From Solenopsis invicta (lineage: Eukaryota; Arthropoda; Insecta; Hymenoptera; Formicidae), in contig NC_052679.1 in the NCBI RefSeq assembly GCF_016802725.1, positions 23,121,561 to 23,185,560 of the forward strand: a DNA stretch of 64,000 nucleotides, read 5' to 3'. This document shows positions 11,556 to 23,600 of this stretch, piece after piece. The notes under the pieces were generated by a model that saw nothing but the letters and a program-made list of their open reading frames with translations, searched no databases and was not told the origin of the DNA. Position numbers and translations under genes: made by a program. Every line of letters begins with the position of its first letter. The first letter of the stretch is position 1.

Positions 11556-12998
11556 GTTTATTCTCTCTTTCTCTCACTCTCTCATTTTCGCTTTCGATTC
11601 TCTTCTTCAAGATAATTCTTTTATTCTTTAAGATAAGTTCTCTAGGAAAATCCTGTCGTTCGTCAACTCTCTTGACAATCCAAATTATTCTTCTAACATG
11701 ACTTTTAACGCGTGACTGTTCATTTCGTCACGAAATCTATTTTCAAACGTCACTGCTGTTCGCGAATGAATCGATGGTGCAATAAATTAAATTTAATCTT
11801 TGATTAAGAGTCCTTGATTATACGTGATACACATCGTGGTATGTAAAAAAAAAATGCGACGTACAAAAATAAGTTACATTACTACGAAATACACAAAATT
11901 ATTAAAAATCCCACAAATCCTGCATAGATTCGGCTTTCCTAAAGTAGGGAATTCTTTTTATACAGCACCTTCTTTTTATGCCCCTCTCACTTTCGACTTG
12001 CTAATTATGAAAAATTATCTTTGCGGTTATAGGAGAAAAGCGTAGGAAAAAGACTAAAGGACGCAGTCGATTTCCGATGGCGCGAAGAGCAGATAATTTC
12101 TTTTATCTAGATCGTACACTCAATTTTGTCACCAAAAAAGCATGTCTTTCGGAAAGCAAGAATCTTTCACTCTTCACCTCTACTGTTTGTTGTAAACAAT
12201 AACCAATCAGAGGTATATAAAATCGTTGAATAGTCTTTGGGGAATTCTTGGCAAAATTTTCCCGATTATTTCCGCAGAACAAGATTCTGGAATTGATGTC
12301 AAGCAACACTTGTTTATCCTTTTTTTCTTCTTTTGAAGAAATTTACTATCACAAGAGAGATCGTTCGTATAGAATTCATATAGAGTAAAAGATTCCTAAT
12401 CTTCCATCGTGTTCGACATACATATGAATTCGCAAGTCGCACTTCGCGAGGGAAAGCTCGCCGATATCGCAACCATTCATTCGCACGCGGTCACGCTCAT
12501 CTTTTGTAGACTAGATAAAGCTGAATATGTGATTGAATGATAAGGTATGTGCGTGTACGAAGCCGCGATCGTTCACGCTCCTCTCGTGCCGTTCGATGCA
12601 TATACGCGCCGATCTAAAAATATATCCGCGACGTTTCCCGTTCTCGCAATCGGTTTCTCTTGGCTTAACTTTCAACAATACAGAAATTTGGTATACATTT
12701 GGGTTTTATCGCAAGCGTATCGAAAGCATGGTGCGCACACGTGTTACGTACGTTTCTTCCTAAACGCATTTAAATGGTTGAGCTAATTCAAGACGCTTCG
12801 ACCAAAACATATAGTGCAACATATATTTTTAAAGCAGTTTTATTTCGTACAATCGGATGACTTTAACTTCATACGTACAAGCGAATATGAATATTATATA
12901 TTTATAAGAACTATAAACTATAATACAAATGAATACCTTACACTTGTGCGCAACATGAAATCATCGATACGAAATATCCGATTTTGCAATGTAAATGT
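11022..12998. other. Gene-free stretch; possible distal 3' UTR of attractin
   Basis: No protein-like frame is visible. On the minus strand, two AATAAA hexamers lie within 11350-11390, in a place and orientation that could end a very long attractin 3' UTR. That is speculation: nearer candidates also exist (for example about 18690 and 17395). An (AC)n-(CG)n tract lies at 11522-11557. Confidence 0.2.
11522..11557. repeat. (AC)n(GC)n compound microsatellite
   Basis: About nine AC units run straight into about eight CG units, followed by a CT-rich tract. Alternating purine-pyrimidine DNA of this kind can adopt Z-form. Confidence 0.9.
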
Positions 12999-13492
12999 CC
13001 CGTGTAGAAACGTTAATAAGATTCTAGTAAGAGCCCAATTAGCCTAAATATAAATCTAGGCTTTGTATGACATGTAACAAATTATTCACAAGGCCCTTAT
13101 ATGGTAAGAAAAAAAATTTTCTTTTTAAATCAGATTTTCATTGCTTTTTACTTTAAATAACATAAATCTTATTATAAAATAAGATTTAAATAAAAAGTTC
13201 TTATTATGTCTTAAAAATAAGGACTTTTACATGTGATGACATTCATAAATCCTTTTCTGGGCCTTTTAAATTAACTCCAATAAATAAGTATTTATGAAGT
13301 TAAAACTTTCTTATTAAATCCTGATAAGGGTCTCATTAGATAAAAATAAGAAAACCTTTTCTGTGGCATTTCTGATAAGTAATGATCGGGATCTCAGATT
13401 AAAAAAAGAAAACCTTTGTTATAACATCTCTAATAAATAATAAATGAGACCTTATGTTACATAAAACCATCTTTAATAAGCTTCTACACGGG
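12999..13492. mobile_element. MITE with CCCGTGTAGAA termini (494 bp)
   Basis: The left end is CCCGTGTAGAAACGTTAATA and the inverted right end is CCCGTGTAGAAGCTTATTAA. The interior holds several diverged short repeats (TAAAAATAAGAAAACCTTT-like words near 13335 and 13400) and palindromic TCTTATTATAAAATAAGA. No coding capacity. A target duplication is not evident. Confidence 0.55.
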
Positions 13493-16400
13493 CTTGCTCG
13501 ATTTAATCAATGTTTAATTTATCGAGGCCGCAACGAAAATAAATAAATCACGTGAAGCTCTTGACTGATATTTTTAAAGTTACGTTTGACAGATCGTTTA
13601 AGTGCCGCACGCGAATTATGAAACATATAAAATTAAACCAGAGATTCTATGCTCGCGATACGGTTTTTTCAACTGAGAAATTTTGATGGCTCTTCCGTCC
13701 CTCGGCATGCTATGCTCCGATTTGAAAGAAAATGGAGAAACGAGAGTTAAACCTCTTTTTAAGTTTCTTTTTAATGCAAAAAGAGAGATACGAGCCACAC
13801 GTATCAAATCTAAAAATAATCCAAATGTTCAGCACACACGGCACGTCAAGCTTGGCCGGGAAAGTCTAGTTCTCGGGACTAAAAATATTCTTATATTGAG
13901 AAAAGTAAACTGAATAGACAAAAAATATACCGACCAACGTTGTTACTTCTCCTAAAAACAATCGGTTAAATTTAAACAAAAGATTTGAACGTATTGTAAC
14001 GTATTGTATGTTCGATTTATTGGAATAGTTCGAAGTAAAAAAAGAATGAGCAATCAGCTCGAATATTTCGAACAGTTCGAACCAAGGTTCGAACTTAAAG
14101 TGATCTGTAATGTTAATTTGTTACACCTGTTTGAACAGTAAAGAAAATCGGAAACGCAGTATGCATTGAAAGCAACAAAACAATTTTTCACGAGTATTTT
14201 CTTTTCTATATATATAAGAAAAATTTCAATTTTATAATAATTTCGAACTTTCGAAACTGAATTCAAGTATTTCGAATATACTTCCAGTTCGAAAGATTCG
14301 AACCATTTGATGTTCGATCTTGAGATTAAAAATGTCCGAATTATTCAATTATTTGCGACGTTTCCGAGAGCAATAGTTAAAAAACTAAATGATTAAAAAA
14401 AAACAAAAATCGAAGATTATTTCCAACTTCTCGTGCGCACAATTCGAAAACGGATTAATACCTTTGAGATACGATAGTTTCGGAAGCCTTTCTTCGTTGC
14501 TTTCTCTCCTACATCGCTCGAAATAAAATAATGTTCCTCCGTATGACGTTATATACAAGTAATGAACTTTACATGTAGGATGAAAATGATCGTTATTAAG
14601 CTCGAGCGGCTTTAGCACGCGAAAGACTGTCAAGTGTCCACACAGAACAGCTCGGGACTTTTTCGGCGAGAAACGCCGCGACGTGGTCTTCGGAGAGATG
14701 GAAGAAAAATGTAACGGACGAAATTTCTGTGAAGATGTCTCCAAAATCGCTTTGACACTTGATACATCTCGCTCTTTCTAACGACGGTGTCAATGTAAAG
14801 TAGCAAGGCAACGCTAATATCGTATATGGAAATTAATGGTCTCAGATTTTACATCGTGTACATAATACGCGTTACATAAACACACGCTCGCTTCGTGTTC
14901 CGCTTTCTCTAAGATTCTTGCGAGATTCGCGTCGAGAGAGACTTAGATCGTTCCGTCGACTTGCAGATTTCTATCAAATAGTTTGTGTGCCTTATGCTTA
15001 CGCTCGAATAAAAATAAATATCTTCGATTGTGTCCTAGAAAAATCGCGTCGTTTAATTATGTATAATATACATAATTATATATGTGTACTTATTTAGTTA
15101 GATTATTAAGTATTCTTATTATACGCCCGTCTGTGTTCTCGGCTCTGCGTGTTTGTATGTTCTACGTGTATGTGTATGTGTGTGGGTGTGTATATATGCG
15201 AGAACGATTTTTCTCTTCTTCTGCAAATTCGAATTTTCATCGCGTCTTTCAGCGCATCGCGATGTCTCCCGCTCGCAAAAAGCATCATCTTTCTTTTCGA
15301 GTTTCACATACCGGCGCTTAAGAATCCTTAACGGCTAAGATCGGTGACTCGAGTATCCATAGGGATGGATATATTTTGTATCGTCGTAAGCCTTCCAACT
15401 TTAAGATCTACGTTTTACGATTAGAAGAGCTGGAGAGATCTCGCCTCGGAAAGGCCGCAGATGTTCATTGAGTTTCTCGCGATGAAGGAGAGATCTCCCC
15501 CAGTTCTCCTTTTCCTTCTTTGAGTCGAAAGAAGAAAATCGAAGAGACTTCATGGACCGCAACGGGACCTTTCGCGATATTCATTTGCTCTTACGTGGCA
15601 TTTTATCGAGAATTAGAGGATAATAGTATGCGACTGAACCGATCGGGTATTCCGGTTCAAATTATTACAAAGAGGAAAGGTCTATAAGAGTATATGCATA
15701 TTTTGTTCAAACTCCTGTATCTTGACTTTAATAATTATATATTCAATTTGAATAATTCCAACTCGAAGGAGGTATTTAGTGTTATCATATTTATTTCGGA
15801 AATCAATTTTTTGAATACCTGATCGAAAAACCTTTCAAATCACAGCAGTCGTATTGGAAAATAATCTGGAATCATTCTGGAGTTTTCTCAATTTTTTCTT
15901 TGTATTGATGCCAATGCTCTTACATGTTAGAATTAAAACAATACGTGCCAATAAATTAAAAAAAAAGAAAAAAACCAGGTGGCCCTTATAGACCTTTCTC
16001 CTTTCCTTCTAATAACTTTTTATTGATTTAATTCTAATAGCTGTATTATATAATTAACTATTTTATTCTATTACTTTCGAATATATGACCTATTGAAGAA
16101 ATATGTTGGAACTTATGTAGCACGTCTTCACTTGTTCAACTAAAAAAATCGTTCCACATTCTATACATATACATATATATAATATTATAAAATATTATAT
16201 ATAACTTTGTCAAAGAACCCCTCAAGAGCGGTAGTCCCGTCGCGATCGCGAACAACAATGGTGCGCGATCTTCGTTGGAAAGAGAGATAAGAGATTGCGG
16301 AATATCGATGGTTCGCACGTGTTATCAGTCGCAGAGATCGATCGGCGCGGGAAGAGGAGGGAGCCCGGCCGTCGTCTCGGGGTCGAAGACGAAGCAGATT

Positions 16401-17632
16401 GTAAAGATCAATGAAGTGGAGGAATATTACATTGGCAGTGTTACGGTACGACAAACGCGACAGACAGAAAATCGAAGCCGGGGGCGGTACGCTCGAGATT
16501 TTTATCCTCCGAGGGTGGCTCTCGACGGTGATAATTTTCAGATCTGGCGCAGAATGGAAAGAGAGACTTTCAACGACCATTCGTCTGACAGTTTTATTTT
16601 TCAAGAGTGAATCTCGATGGAGATCGTGAAGATTTCACTCGAGAGCGACCCTCCTCTGGTAAATTTCTCAAGAACAGCCTAAGAAAAGAACTAAAAGAAA
16701 AAAATATGTGTACATATGAGCGCCAGTTGGACCATCGTCCATAATTTAAATTTATCACTGAGAACATCGGATATTTATACGACATTGAAAGTATCACGAA
16801 TTTAAACGATATTCCTAATTACAGAGCACTTCTCTTTTTGCACTGGAGAAATTTATTCTAAATGAACGATATCTTTGAACTTTTGCGTTTCAATCTTAAT
16901 TCTTTCGTTGCCGAAATTACTGACACACGAAGAGTAAAAGCGATCCTCTCTGTGTGGGTCTAAATTTATGATAATTTTGTTAACTATCGAAACCGCCGAT
17001 AATAAATAATTGCATGTACTGTGGCAACGAAAGAATCAAAGGCGCTCACATTTGTTTGTACAAATTATATAATAAAAAATATTTCGCAATATAATATATC
17101 CAATAAAATATATTTTAATAAAATATGTTTAATATCTTTTTTTTGGCGCTCATAAGAGAAGAGTTTCAATTATATCTCTTAAACGAGATTACTTCTCACG
17201 CTACTTGAGTACAAAAGCTGTTTGTATCAAAAAGTAAACTCGACAACAAATAATAATCAGACGTACGTTACCGTTGGCGAAAAATCATTTTTCAAACGCG
17301 ACCAATAATTACGAATTTATTTCTAATTGTTACATAATAATCGATTGATTGTGTTGGGTGCTATCTAGTCCTCTACGTGCGCAATAACGATTTTATTCAT
17401 ATCTATAGAGCTTTCTTTGGTACGAAAAATATATTTGAAATAGAATGCGCATTTTATCGCTTAAAAGAAAGCGATTCTAATTTATATGTATATATGTATA
17501 TGTCTCTCTTGACCACGTCTTTATATAAATTAATAGTTTAAACGATATAAAGACAAAGATATGAGTATTAAACGTCATAATAAAATGCACTGCATTTGCG
17601 TTACTTCAAGTCGTATAACAAATCGTCATTTA
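13493..17632. other. Gene-free stretch, moderate G+C, unique-looking
   Basis: Contains a cluster of TTCGAA/GTTCGAA words (14020-14320), GT-rich microsatellite-like sequence near 15160-15190 and a GC-richer islet at about 16200-16660. Frames of up to 139 codons occur on both strands of 16185-16610, but they overlap antisense to each other and have no domain, so I do not call them. May be partly transcribed as attractin 3' UTR; unproven. Confidence 0.3.
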
Positions 17633-18195
17633 TTAGATGCATAAATTAATTCTCGGTCCTTCTTAATGAAAATTACATTCGTTTATATAAAATCAACATA
17701 CATTTTTAATCATAAAAATAATCTCTAGTAACATCTATACATTTTTGTCATCTATTGGGTAAGTGATAAAGTATCAAATTTGATTGGGTTTGGCACGGAT
17801 TTTCGGCCAGCAGCTGCTCCAAATCACCGTCTTCAAACTTTCTTAGTTTTCCGGCACGTTCATCATCCTCGAGGTTAAAATTTCCATTCCGAAACTTCTG
17901 AAATCGTTTTTTACACGTGCTGTAAGATACATCATCTTCCCTTAATGTCTTATAAATTATTTCTTTACCCTTAGGGGGTATTTTTTTTAACTGGAGTGCA
18001 AAAAACAAACAGTCCCTAATATGCTGCTTGTCGGACGCCATCATGTTCATTAGACTCACAGTGAATTTTTTGAAGTCATGTCACTTACATATTCCAGTTT
18101 TATGGTCTATACAACCCTGAACTTGGCGGGAATAAGTTTAAATAAATACTGCATATGATTTAATGTTAGGGCCGAAAATTAATTTGTACACCTAA
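17633..18195 (-). mobile_element. Internally deleted mariner element (563 bp)
   Basis: Both termini are present: TTAGGTGTACAAATTAATTT at the 18195 end and TTAGATGCATAAATTAATTC at the 17633 end, each flanked by TA, the mariner target site. Between them lies a minus-strand relic that joins the N-terminal third of a mariner transposase to its last residues, so the catalytic middle is gone. It can only have moved with a transposase supplied in trans. TIR divergence and a stop codon indicate an old insertion. Confidence 0.8.
17748..18059 (-). pseudogene. Mariner transposase fragment (N-terminal DNA-binding part)
   Basis: The 103-codon frame starts 136 bp inside the right TIR. It shows the mariner N-terminal helix-turn-helix region: a KQHIRDCLFFALQLKK segment, then CKKRFQKFRNGNFNLEDDER and a GKLRKFEDGDLEQLLAENP segment near residues 75-92. 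After QTQ the sequence jumps to LPNR, which belongs near the C-terminus of intact mariner proteins; a TGA follows where the family has tryptophan, and the same frame continues as QKCIDVTRDYFYD before the final stop. The catalytic DDD region is absent, so no transposase activity is possible. Confidence 0.8.
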
Positions 18196-20435
18196 TATTA
18201 TTCGTCCGTTCAAATATGCACCAATAATATAAATACGAAGCCATACATATACACGCATACACACATATGTATATTTATATATGTATATATGTATGTATAT
18301 TTATATAGTACACACATAAACATCGCACCACAATAAAAAAAATGCTTAATTATCATAACACAAGATAACGTATTTATAGAAAGAATATCTAATATATGTA
18401 TGTATGTGTATGAATTTTAATAACTCCTCTTTCTTGTATCACCATGAAAGTTTCAAGAAGAAAAAGAAAACCGTGCCGGTTTCTTAATATACCTTCAACG
18501 CGTTTCACGTATGAATCGGAGTGCGCTGGAACTTTCTCCATGCACTACCGTTACCTCTCGTTAATGATGTATACAAAATTCGTAAAGTTTTCGAACGTTA
18601 CAACTTATTTTCACATATTTGAAACAGTAAGAAGCAAAGTAGCAAATTTACTATCAAAAATGGAAGTATATATACGCTATATATTACTAATTTATTTTTC
18701 TCCGTAATACACAAATATGAAGGAATAAAAATGTAATATAAACGGAGATTTATAAATCCTTTAAAAAAAAGAAAACAAAAATATGCGAATCTCGTACACA
18801 CATTAGTTAAATGCTCAAAAAGACAGTCATGCAACCAACCGTGCGAAATAATCAGCACCGTTACTTGCGCCATGTATGTGAAAGAAAAATGAGATTTCGA
18901 ATGACATTCTTATTATAATGACCACGTTAAATTGTTTCGATTTTCGTTTGCTAGGCTAAAATCTCGAGTATGACCGACACGAATTCTTAAAAATTTTTAA
19001 TTATATTACGCCGTTAACTGGTGTCAAATCTTGGATCCTGCAAACTTTCGGTCGTACGACGAAAACTGATTGCAATCACAGTGAATAGAGGTAACAAACG
19101 AAAGGAAAATATTCGTTCCTTCGCTCTAGAGCTCTTCGGCTCTGCCAAAGATTCTAGTCGACCAAAGTGTGTCTCTCGACAAATGATTTGCATTAATACT
19201 GAAGAAAGAAATACTAATTTGGCACAATATTTTAATGCAAAATGCACATAAAATTGGATATGCAGTTTGTACGTTCCATAAATCTGTACCGATTGCAAAT
19301 TGTTATCTCTACTCACCTCGATCGATTTAGAATATGAATCTTACACATATTTGCTACATAGATGCATAAATAGTGAATTCTCTGATGTACTCACCGGCCT
19401 TCGTCCACTTTCATACGCATTTTATCTTCACTATTAATGATCGGATTTTTTTCGTTCGAGTCCGACAAAAATACAGCCTATTTACAGCTTACGTCGAAGC
19501 GTTGTACTTCTTTGAATTTAATCATTTCATAATAACATTAATGAATTATTTTTAATAACTTTTTTTATGGCATTTACAATGTTTTTTGTCCACTGCACTG
19601 TAGAAATCATGCCAAGAAAGAGAGATATAAGAACTTATGACAAAAAAAAATATATTAAATATATTAAATATATTTAATTTTTTCAGATTTAAGCGGCACT
19701 TCATTTTATAAACTTCTAAATTTTTAAGAGATGATTATGTAGTTTTCTTAGATTTATGATAATTAAATATATTATATATATATATATAATATAATATATT
19801 CTAAATTATGAATGAATAATTCTCTAAAACAGATGCAGCGGATAAAAGCTTTTCGAATATGCACGAGGCCAGTTTATCCACGCGACCAACACGTCGTATC
19901 GTAACTTCTTCGACAAAAACAATCGTCTAACCACCTATACAACACTGTACATCGTTAATCGAGAGCCTTAAAAAGAAACTCGATTATGTTCCGAATGTTA
20001 GCCGAGTGATCAATGGACGTCCCTTTCGGCGCATGAAAATATGCAGCTCAAGTCTAAAAGAAATGTTACTTACCATGATTAGCGGACGTAACCGGTCGGA
20101 GCAGTCCATTCGCTCCTCGGCCAAAAAGGCGTTTCCTTCTACTCGATAAGGAAAGTCGCGCATACATCTATATCTAGCGTTACACGCTCACCCAATTCGT
20201 CGGACAAGATAACCGAATTGTTCGATTCACCGATCAGTCGCGCGTCAACGAGTAAAATTTTCGCGTATGGTTTTCCCGTTTCGATCTCGGCGCGATTATC
20301 GCTCGCACTTCTTCACTCCATTTAGAGTTCGAAGATGAATGTCCTGCCGTATTAAGCGCGGGCAAGATCACAGAAACAAATCTAAGGCTTATCATATAGT
20401 CACATCCTAACGCGCGATATTTTGTCGATTTACCG
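18196..20435. other. Region just 3' of attractin; probable 3' UTR in part
   Basis: Lies directly downstream of the attractin stop codon on the minus strand. No AATAAA is seen in the first several hundred bases; one lies on the minus strand at about 18691-18696. Bases 18240-18310 are a TATG/CACA-rich microsatellite and 19750-19800 an (AT)n tract. Bases 20000-20435 are GC-richer. No independent gene is recognisable. Confidence 0.35.
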
Positions 20436-20681
20436 CTAAATGCAAGTGGAGTCCGGATGCTGGCTGGCGGACTTCCTCGTCTTTTTCGGCTCCTTCGTCG
20501 TTAATTCCTGAGATGGTCGGCGCGGGCTGCCTAGCGTTACCAAAGCGGACGCCACGGCTAGACCAGCGCTCTGCCCGGCTGGCGTATAAGGCTCGCCGCC
20601 AGTCGGCAATCTGACTAGCAGAGACAGAACCGCTGCTCTGTTGCCACAACAAGGCTCCAGTGCGATCGGACTAGGAGCATC
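20436..20681 (-). CDS. dsd: Attractin exon 12 (C-terminal tail, stop)
   Basis: Reads PIALEPCCGNRAAVLSLLVR, LPTGG, AGQSAGLAVASALVTLG and ends DSTCI before the stop at 20436. PIALEPC and GLAVASALV are conserved cytoplasmic motifs in attractins, which supports this as the true terminus. Confidence 0.93.
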   Translation of the reverse strand, partial: DAPSPIALEPCCGNRAAVLSLLVRLPTGGEPYTPAGQSAGLAVASALVTLGSPRRPSQELTTKEPKKTRKSASQHPDSTCI

Positions 20682-23600
20682 CTGCACGCAAAAACAAATT
20701 CGATTAGGAATAGTTAGATCTTATTCGATTTGACATTCTATTTGCAAAATATAAAAATTTACATAGGAACAAATATAAAATGTCTTTCTCTAAATTTTTT
20801 GGAAAATGTATAAGAACCTTCTCTGAAAAAATTCAGTTTTTATAAAATTATTCATTGTTAAATTAGAAATAAGTTCATTGAGCACAGTTTAAATGTTTAC
20901 AATTACCTTCTTCTTTTTACGACAATTGGTAAAGTCGGCATCACCGCGATCTGGATCCGAATTGTCAACATCACGTCTCTCGATTTCCACCAGAACTTGA
21001 CTGAACGCCCTGCTAGCCATTTGCTCCATTTCCAGGAAGAGCCTTTGTCTTCGTCGATACATATCATATTTTTGCTTGATCTTCCAGAGAATGGCAGCCA
21101 CTAGCAGTAGAGCGAGGAAGCACCTGTGCGGTGTCATGTAATCTCTAGTTTACAAGTAAGTACTGCCTGAGGTTCATCATGGCAAAGAGAGTATGGAAAA
21201 TTTTAAAAAAATAAAGCGTAAGCAGCCAATAGATCCGTTATGTTAAGATTATTTTTTGCACATTGCGCTTGGAGATTTAATATAATTTTAACTCGCTTTA
21301 TTTTAAATTGTAAATCAATCCAAAGTCCAAATTATGATACTCACGTGCAGAATGTAATGAAAAACTGTTGTAGATTCAGTTTGGAGTACTGGGAAAACGA
21401 GATCTGGATCCACAATGGCGGTTGAAAGTCATAGACGTACACGTAGAATGTAGTGAGAGTATTGTTATCTTCGCTGCCGAAGTTGTAGTCCGCTTTGCTG
21501 AAACGGTGCTTGTACATGGTCGTTGTACAATTTGCGCCGAGCAACAGTGGCTTTTCTTGACTATTAACTTTCTTGATGGTCACATTCATCTTGGCAAGCA
21601 CGGAGCACGTGATGGAGAACTCGGCGTCAATGTCAGCTTTCGGTGGCGAATTCTTGAAGTTGATTGCTCGATAGTGCCGATCCTCCTTTTTGCTCAGATT
21701 AAACGTAAACTGATAGTCAATAGCCAAATCATCTGAAATCGCAAATGCATGAGTGATCAAAATAATAATTTAATTACAATTAAGATATTAAAATATAACG
21801 CAAAAAGCATATTTCATCAATTAACTTACAAAAACAAGATCCTTTATTCGTAGGATCTCCGTGATAGAGACCAGATACGTCACAACGTTCACAGTGATCG
21901 CCGATAATACCTTTAGTTGTGCAAAAACATTTGCCCGTCTCGCTTGTGCATTGAGTTCCTTGATTGTTGCAGGAGCAAGCTATAATAAGAGCGCACAAGT
22001 GTCACTCAAACGTCTTTTTGTTTATTCGTGACTAGTGCAAATGATAATGACATAGTATGTAGAAAAAGATATTACATACGCTGACATGTAGCTCCGTTGA
22101 GTGGGCTACCGTAATAGCCGGGGATACACTTATCGCAGTGTGGTCCATAAGTCAAGTTTCCGCATGGCTGAATGCATACGCTACTATTTGGAAGACACTT
22201 ACTGTGACCATTACATTGACAAGCTGTGAGAATCAAGAAAATCAAGTTAGTAACAGCGATATAACAACATATTTTAAATATTCAAAAAATATTATTGCTG
22301 TATATTATAGTTATTATTATTGCTGTTGTTGTTGCTGTTATTATTATTGTTGTTGTTGTTATTATCAAGCTTTTTTCATAAAAGAAGCTAAGGTTCAACA
22401 GAAAAACTCGCTTACTTGGACATCTTGTGAAGTACCAAAGTTCAAGTGAACACATGTTCGAGCTTCTGCTGCTGGGACCACGAGCTCCACCAGGCATACA
22501 CGAACCTTTCCCGGTACCCGATCCGTCGTCGCACCAGCCGCAACCGGGATCCGATCGGCAAGTGGCGCATGACGAATAGAAGCTGCACCATTCCCTACCA
22601 GTTTCTGTAGCGCGACACCGGGAATCTATCGTCGTCCATTCGCGACATTGCCCATACGGAAAACTGGCCGGGTACGCGTTCTTATCTACGCATTTGGCCT
22701 GATTTTGACACCAAATACAGTCGGATTCTGTGCAGTTGCGACACGACGTATACTCCACGCATGGACTGCGACACGTATCCATCGTTAAACGCTGCGCCTG
22801 AATCGTGTCGTTTAATACACTCACCTGTTTCAAAAAGTTATTTTATTGTCACGCATTTAATCGTTAATTCCTTGCAAAATTGTTGCGAAAATGAGATTAA
22901 TATTAAATGTAGTATTTTTATTAAAACATTTAAAAACATTAAAATATTAAAAAAGTATAAATATAAAAATAATCTTAAAATAATAAAATATATACTTCAT
23001 TAAAATATATAAGTATAATTAATCACTATGCAGAATATTTCGAAAGAAGTTATTTAAAAAAAATTAAATTTCGAGAGTCCGGAACTAATCAATTGTTTAT
23101 TTTTAAAAAATTCATATTCCGCGTTTTACCATCTTCTACAGTCAGTAAAAATTAAAATATGTTTTCACACGCACCTCTCGAATTTTCGACTGTGGTTTGC
23201 AACGGTCAGGTCCGTTGGACCACGACCAAATGCAACGCGAATTGCTGGAGCAAGCATGACACGTATGCAATTGCAGGCATTCGATACCAGTGTTTGCATC
23301 ACACTGATCCAGTTCCTTGATGGGCAAATTCGGCATATTCGGAATATCCCGGCATTTTTTATGTAAGCAACTCTTACCACACCATACACAATTGTACGAG
23401 GTTTGCACGCATGTAACACAATCGGTGAAAAGCTTACAGAGTTCTTCATGCGACGTCATACCACGGGGTGACTCGCTATCCAGGCATTTCGTGTATATGC
23501 TGTCATGATCGTCGTAATCGTGATTGAGCCATTGCTGCGGTATCTTTGAAATCTGTAGGCATTTACTGCTCAGCTTGTGCCACACGCACTTTATGCCTCT

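Noticed and set aside
14078..14310. GGTTCGAAC words resembling the tRNA T-loop
   Set aside because: No acceptor stem, D-loop or anticodon arm could be placed around any of them. No tRNA is seen in the window.
16185..16610. 139-codon minus and 111-codon plus frames in a GC-richer islet
   Set aside because: Mutually antisense, no domain, no credible splice partners; typical of a GC-rich non-coding islet.
21422..21736. 104-codon plus-strand frame
   Set aside because: Antisense to attractin exon 10, which has clear homology on the other strand.
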